DNA of 64,000 nt from Paucibacter sp. KBW04 (GTDB lineage: Bacteria > Pseudomonadota > Gammaproteobacteria > Burkholderiales > Burkholderiaceae_C), in NCBI RefSeq assembly GCF_003852425.1, contig NZ_QAJN01000008.1:62001-126000 (forward strand). Direction: 5' to 3'. Of the stretch, positions 60,824-64,000 are shown in pieces. Position numbers and translations under genes: made by a program. Numbering within the stretch: the first letter of the stretch is position 1; every line of letters begins with the position of its first letter. The notes beneath the pieces were generated by a model. That model saw only the letters and a program-made list of their open reading frames with translations, had not been told where the DNA came from and did no database searches.

Positions 60824-62407
60824 TCAGCCAGCCTTGCCGGGCTTGGGCAGCAAGGCCTCGCAGGTGGCGCGCTGCTTGTCGGCCACCTCGACCTTGGCGC
60901 AGATGCCGTCCAGCTGGGCGCGCAGGCGCTTGATGGAGGGATCAAACTGGCCCTTGGCATTCCACTGCTGCAGACTCTTGCCCACGCGCTGCAGGGAGCG
61001 CGCGCTGCGCTCGTAGAAACTGCCCTTGTCTTGCGCGGCCTCGTTGAACAGCAGGGCGGCGGTCTTCTCGATGCGCTCGCTGTCCTGCGGTGCCAGCTCG
61101 ACCAGATTGGCCACATAGCCGGCGCCCCATTGCAGGCGGGTGGCCGGGCCTTGGCTCTTGTTGAAGGCTTCTTCCGACCAGCGCAGGGCCTCGTCCTTGC
61201 GGCCTTGCTTCTTGGCGTTATTGGCCAGACCGCTCATCAGGTAGTAGGGCGAGTGGCTCTTGGCCAGGCCGGCCTTGAGCAGCTCGTCGCTGTCCTTCCA
61301 CTGGCCGGTTTGGCCCAGCAGATAGGCGGCCGAGCTGATCACGGCCTGGCGCTCGTAGCCGTCGGTGATTTCACGGTCGGCGCGGGCGGCCTGGTCCTTC
61401 ACTTCCTTGACCAGGGCCGGGTTCAGCTTGGGATAAAGCTCGGTCTTGGCCACGTCCAGGCGGGCCAGGTCCACACGGGCGTTCAAAGCCTGCAGGCGGT
61501 CGGCCCGCGAGAGGCTGGTGTCGGCTTCAAAGCGCTTGAGTGCGGTTTCCAGCTGGGCTTGCAAAGCCGTGCGCTCGGGGCCGGCCTGCGGTGCCAGGGC
61601 GCGCAAGATGTCGGGCGCGCCGTTGCTGATCACATCGACCAGTGTGCGCGACTCGGTGGGACTGGCCAGCAGCTTGGCGACGCGTTCGCGCTGGGCGGCG
61701 TCGGCGCTGACGCCCTTGCCGTTCTCGCTTGCCGAGAGCGACTTCAGCCACAGCCGGGTGCCGGTCTCCGGGTCCACGCTCTGTGCCGCCGTGGCCAGCT
61801 GGGCCAGCAGGGCCGGCACCTGAGCCTGGGGCAGCAGCTGGTCTTGATCCGATTCCCAGGAGTAGAAGCCCAGCAAACGCCATTCATTGACGTTCAGCTT
61901 CTTGCCGGCACGGGCATCCGCCAGCACGGCCTTGACGGGGCGGCCACCGGCCAGACCCAGCTGCATGACTTTCAGCACCTGGGGAGCGTCGATCTCGCCC
62001 GGCAGGCGGGTCAGCTCGGCGCCATCGGCGGTGAACAGAATCATGGTCGGGTAGCCACGCACCTTGAAGCGGGTGCCCAGCTTTTGCGCGCCCGGCGAGT
62101 CACCGTCGATGTGGACGGCGACGAAGGCGCGGGTTTGCTCGATGAAGTCCTGGCGGTTGAACAGTGTGGCCTTGAGCTGATTGCAAGGCGGGCACCACTT
62201 GGCGCCCCAGTAGAGCAGCAGCGGTTTCTTTTCGCTGCGGGCCTGGGCGAAGGCGCGCTCGATATCGGCGTCCGCGCCGGCTTCTTGCCAGGCCACGGCC
62301 TGGCTGGTGGCGGTGGCCGGCGCGGCCGCATGAGACAGAACGGGTAGGGTCGCGGTCAGCAGACCGAGGCTGAGGCTGGCGGCCAGCAAGGTGGGCTTGA
62401 GTGTCAT
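60824..62407 (-). CDS. Exported thioredoxin-fold protein with helical repeat C-terminus
   Basis: 527 residues with a signal peptide. The thioredoxin-like domain (about 38-150) has the active site WCPPC (Cys72, Cys75) in YWGAKWCPPCNQL and a cis-Pro in VRGYPTMILF. Residues 170-520 are helical and tetratricopeptide-like (ETALKRFEAD, DEALRWSEEAF). It probably reduces or isomerises disulfides in the periplasm, with the helical part binding partners. It is not DsbC or DsbG, which are shorter. Confidence 0.87.
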   Translation of the reverse strand: MTLKPTLLAASLSLGLLTATLPVLSHAAAPATATSQAVAWQEAGADADIERAFAQARSEKKPLLLYWGAKWCPPCNQLKATLFNRQDFIEQTRAFVAVHIDGDSPGAQKLGTRFKVRGYPTMILFTADGAELTRLPGEIDAPQVLKVMQLGLAGGRPVKAVLADARAGKKLNVNEWRLLGFYSWESDQDQLLPQAQVPALLAQLATAAQSVDPETGTRLWLKSLSASENGKGVSADAAQRERVAKLLASPTESRTLVDVISNGAPDILRALAPQAGPERTALQAQLETALKRFEADTSLSRADRLQALNARVDLARLDVAKTELYPKLNPALVKEVKDQAARADREITDGYERQAVISSAAYLLGQTGQWKDSDELLKAGLAKSHSPYYLMSGLANNAKKQGRKDEALRWSEEAFNKSQGPATRLQWGAGYVANLVELAPQDSERIEKTAALLFNEAAQDKGSFYERSARSLQRVGKSLQQWNAKGQFDPSIKRLRAQLDGICAKVEVADKQRATCEALLPKPGKAG

Positions 62408-62582
62408 GGTCTTCGTCCAGTGTGTGCTGCGGATTCAGGTCCGCATTGTGAGGCTTGGCGCGCCCTGTTTCGCGCGAAAAGCGCGCAAGCAAATGCGCCT
62501 AGCGAGCAAGCCGCTTAGGGCAACGCTGAACAAGTCCCTCGTGTGCCGCGCATCCGCGCGTCGGGCGTCCAACGGCGTTGCT

Positions 62583-62918
62583 TTAGGCCTGGGCGGCGGC
62601 GCCGGCCGAGTTCGTCAAACCCAGCTGGGCCTGGCCATAACTGCGCAAGACCTCGGCAATCACCACCTTGTAGCCGTCCAGCCAATTGGCCTGGGCGGCC
62701 TTGGCCTGCAGATGGGCCGGGTGCTGCATCAGCTGCTGCAGGGCGTCCAGCGAGTCCCAGTAGTAGACGTTGGAGTAAACCCCCGTCGCCACGTTCTCCC
62801 AAGCTTCCTCGCCTAGATAGCCAGGCAGGGACTTGGCCGCCTCGGCAATGATCTGGTCCAGGCGATGGAACTCCGCGTCGTACTGCTTCTTGGCGAAGAT
62901 GAAGGTGGAGGAGTACAT
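62583..62918 (-). CDS. Antibiotic biosynthesis monooxygenase-like (ABM fold) protein
   Basis: 111 residues: STFIFAKKQYDAEFHRLDQIIAEAAK at the start, LGEEAWENV, YSNVYYWDSLDALQQLMQHPAHLQAK in the second half. This is the dimeric alpha/beta barrel pattern of ABM and related heme or quinol mono-oxygenase relatives. The substrate is unknown. Gaps on both sides (62408-62582 and 62919-63150) hold nothing I can support. Confidence 0.78.
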   Translation of the reverse strand: MYSSTFIFAKKQYDAEFHRLDQIIAEAAKSLPGYLGEEAWENVATGVYSNVYYWDSLDALQQLMQHPAHLQAKAAQANWLDGYKVVIAEVLRSYGQAQLGLTNSAGAAAQA

Positions 62919-63150
62919 GGTGGCAGAGGCCCTTCAAGCGAGTGAGGAAACGCGCCGCATTAGAGCAGCTTTGAAGGCGTCTCGCCGCTCGCCGTCAACA
63001 GCTCCTTGGCCTGGGTGGCCGCGCCCTCGGCCTCTTCCTCTTGGCGAAGCTTTTCGGCCGCCTTCGCATGGGCGGCGCCGTGGTTCTCATTGATGGAGAT
63101 TCGCACCAAGGAGGCATGCTGTTGAGGACTGCTTTGTCGCAGGGCCCGCG

Positions 63151-63795
63151 TTAGGAAGGCATATGGATGCGATTGCTGTTGCTGCCACGGCGCTGGCGCA
63201 GCGCCGCCAAGCCCGCCAGACCGCAGGCCAGCAGCAGCAGGCTGGCCGGCTCGGGCACGGCTTGCGCCAAGGTCACGGTGCTGAAGCCTTGCGAGAAATT
63301 GCTCAGCGCGGCGGCCTGCTGTGGCCACAGATCGAACTGGAACAAGACGCCTTGCGGGTTGCCCAGATAGCTTGTCTGGTCTGCCGCCAAAAGGCCGACG
63401 CTGAAGGTGGTGGCCACCGTGCCGGGCGTGCTGGCCCAGGCGCCGCTGAACTCGATATCAAAGCTGATCTTGCCGCCCAAGCTGAGGGACTGAAAAGCGT
63501 TGTTGAAAAAGGCCTGATTGCCCAGGCTCAGGCCTTGAGCGAGCGAGCCCTGGGCCTCGCCCTCCAGGCTCAGCGCGCTGCCGAAGGCGCCGCTGAAATG
63601 GTTGAGCGAGACCTGCGCGGCCGGTGCGGGCAGGGCACCGGCCAGGAACTGCAGATCCAGCCAGCCTGTGCCTTGCAGGCCTTGGGTATCAATGACCGCG
63701 TGATAGCGCGGGCCGGCCGCCAGGGCTTGGGTCTGAGCGAGGCAGCCCAGCAGCAGGGCCAGGACGAGGGGTTTGAGCGATGAAGAAGAGATCAT
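63151..63795 (-). CDS. PEP-CTERM sorting-signal exoprotein
   Basis: 214 residues from ATG 63795. Signal peptide ending near ALAAG, a beta-rich domain of about 160 residues, and the C-terminal tripartite sorting tail VPEPASLLLLACGLAGLAAL followed by RQRR. Such proteins are processed by exosortase EpsH and tied to exopolysaccharide production; no exosortase is in the window. It is four codons' distance from a second exported-type gene that ends upstream. Confidence 0.88.
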   Translation of the reverse strand: MISSSSLKPLVLALLLGCLAQTQALAAGPRYHAVIDTQGLQGTGWLDLQFLAGALPAPAAQVSLNHFSGAFGSALSLEGEAQGSLAQGLSLGNQAFFNNAFQSLSLGGKISFDIEFSGAWASTPGTVATTFSVGLLAADQTSYLGNPQGVLFQFDLWPQQAAALSNFSQGFSTVTLAQAVPEPASLLLLACGLAGLAALRQRRGSNSNRIHMPS

Positions 63796-63830
63796 GGTTT
63801 TGTCGGTTTTCGTGCTGAGGGTGCCGCGCA

Positions 63831-64000
63831 TCACAGAGCGCCGCGGTAGAGCTTGGCCGTGTAGCTGATGGCTTGCTTGCTGGGGTTGCTGAAGCTCACG
63901 GGGATGCTGAGCGAGCCGCCTGCTGTTAGGCCAGCGGGCAGGGCTAACAAGGGCGCGCCGGCATAGCTGCCATTGGCATTGACCAGGCTGACGCCGGCGG
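63831..64000 (-). CDS. C-terminal end of an exported-type protein, unknown (gene runs off the right edge)
   Basis: The reverse frame is open from 64000 to a TGA at 63831-63833 and encodes 55 residues, ending SYTAKLYRGAL. The pattern VSLVNANGSYAGAPLLALPAG followed by GSLSIPVSFSNPSKQAISY looks like a beta-sandwich edge, as in cohesin-like or fibronectin-like C-terminal domains. It is upstream of the PEP-CTERM gene on the same strand, 35 bases away, so they may be co-transcribed. Confidence 0.7.
   Translation of the reverse strand, partial: AGVSLVNANGSYAGAPLLALPAGLTAGGSLSIPVSFSNPSKQAISYTAKLYRGAL

Noticed and set aside
62960-63106. Possible 48-aa minus-strand gene from a GTG start, rich in Glu, Ala and Lys
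   Set aside because: No ribosome binding site, no recognised family, and coding character too weak to separate from background.
1-64000. tRNA, rRNA, CRISPR arrays, insertion sequences, prophage
   Set aside because: None seen by reading; no regularly spaced repeats, transposase or integrase motifs, or phage structural genes. A covariance-model scan would be decisive for small RNAs.

Overview
The window is high-GC chromosomal DNA of a betaproteobacterium. Protein relationships (type-2 ArgC, DUF2242 lipoprotein, DUF3597, PEP-CTERM protein, FadL porin, dCache chemoreceptor) and short hairpin-rich intergenic repeats point to Burkholderiales, probably the Roseateles/Paucibacter/Rubrivivax-Leptothrix group. 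This assignment is inference from family resemblance. I saw no rRNA, tRNA, insertion sequence, prophage or CRISPR array.

Layout. 0-8 kb: 5' end of an M13 peptidase gene, an HD-GYP response regulator and a 1957-residue hybrid histidine kinase. 8-12.6 kb: DUF2242 lipoprotein, a CHAP lysin-like enzyme, a SUV3-like RNA helicase and a methyltransferase. 13-15 kb: preQ0 genes, namely a protein with three fused QueD-like domains, then queE. 15-19 kb: chemoreceptor, OmpW-like protein and GDSL lipoprotein. 19.6-25.5 kb: MazG-like hydrolase, DEDDh exonuclease, GNAT, polysaccharide deacetylase, an AbrB-plus-lysine-rich-tail/PIN pair and an HNH-like protein. 25.6-31 kb: WYL regulator, DUF3597, corrinoid adenosyltransferase, FadL porin and a D-lactate dehydrogenase-like enzyme. 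31-36 kb: the prkA-yeaH-spoVR stress operon. 36.7-44 kb: the chromosome segregation and translation cluster mnmG-rsmG-parA ... parB, interrupted by argC and GNAT genes. 44.8-49.4 kb: a peptide export locus. 50-55 kb: two paralogous sensor kinases flanking a PhnD-like binding protein. 55-58.7 kb: NatAB-like ABC transporter and a TAP-like hydrolase. 58.9-64 kb: PspC, MaoC, GST, thioredoxin-like, monooxygenase-like and PEP-CTERM genes.

The most novel system is at 44.8-49.4 kb. A 67-residue precursor has a double-glycine-type leader and a predicted 28-residue core that begins and ends with the same six residues, GPRGGW. It sits directly upstream of an HlyD-type adaptor and a C39-peptidase ABC exporter. 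A LuxR-type regulator without a LuxI lies just upstream, and a 20-bp near-perfect palindrome resembling a lux box lies between the regulator and the peptide gene. I read this as a LuxR-solo-controlled secreted peptide.

The second notable signal is replication and segregation. Three parS sites lie inside rsmG and mnmG. Two intergenic regions 6.6 kb apart (about 12.9 and 19.5 kb) share one architecture: a DnaA box, then exactly 14 nt, then CTACTA triplets and an AT-rich stretch. This is the layout of a bacterial origin basal unwinding element. Perfect TTATCCACA boxes are strongly over-represented around them. dnaA itself is not in the window, so origin function is a hypothesis.
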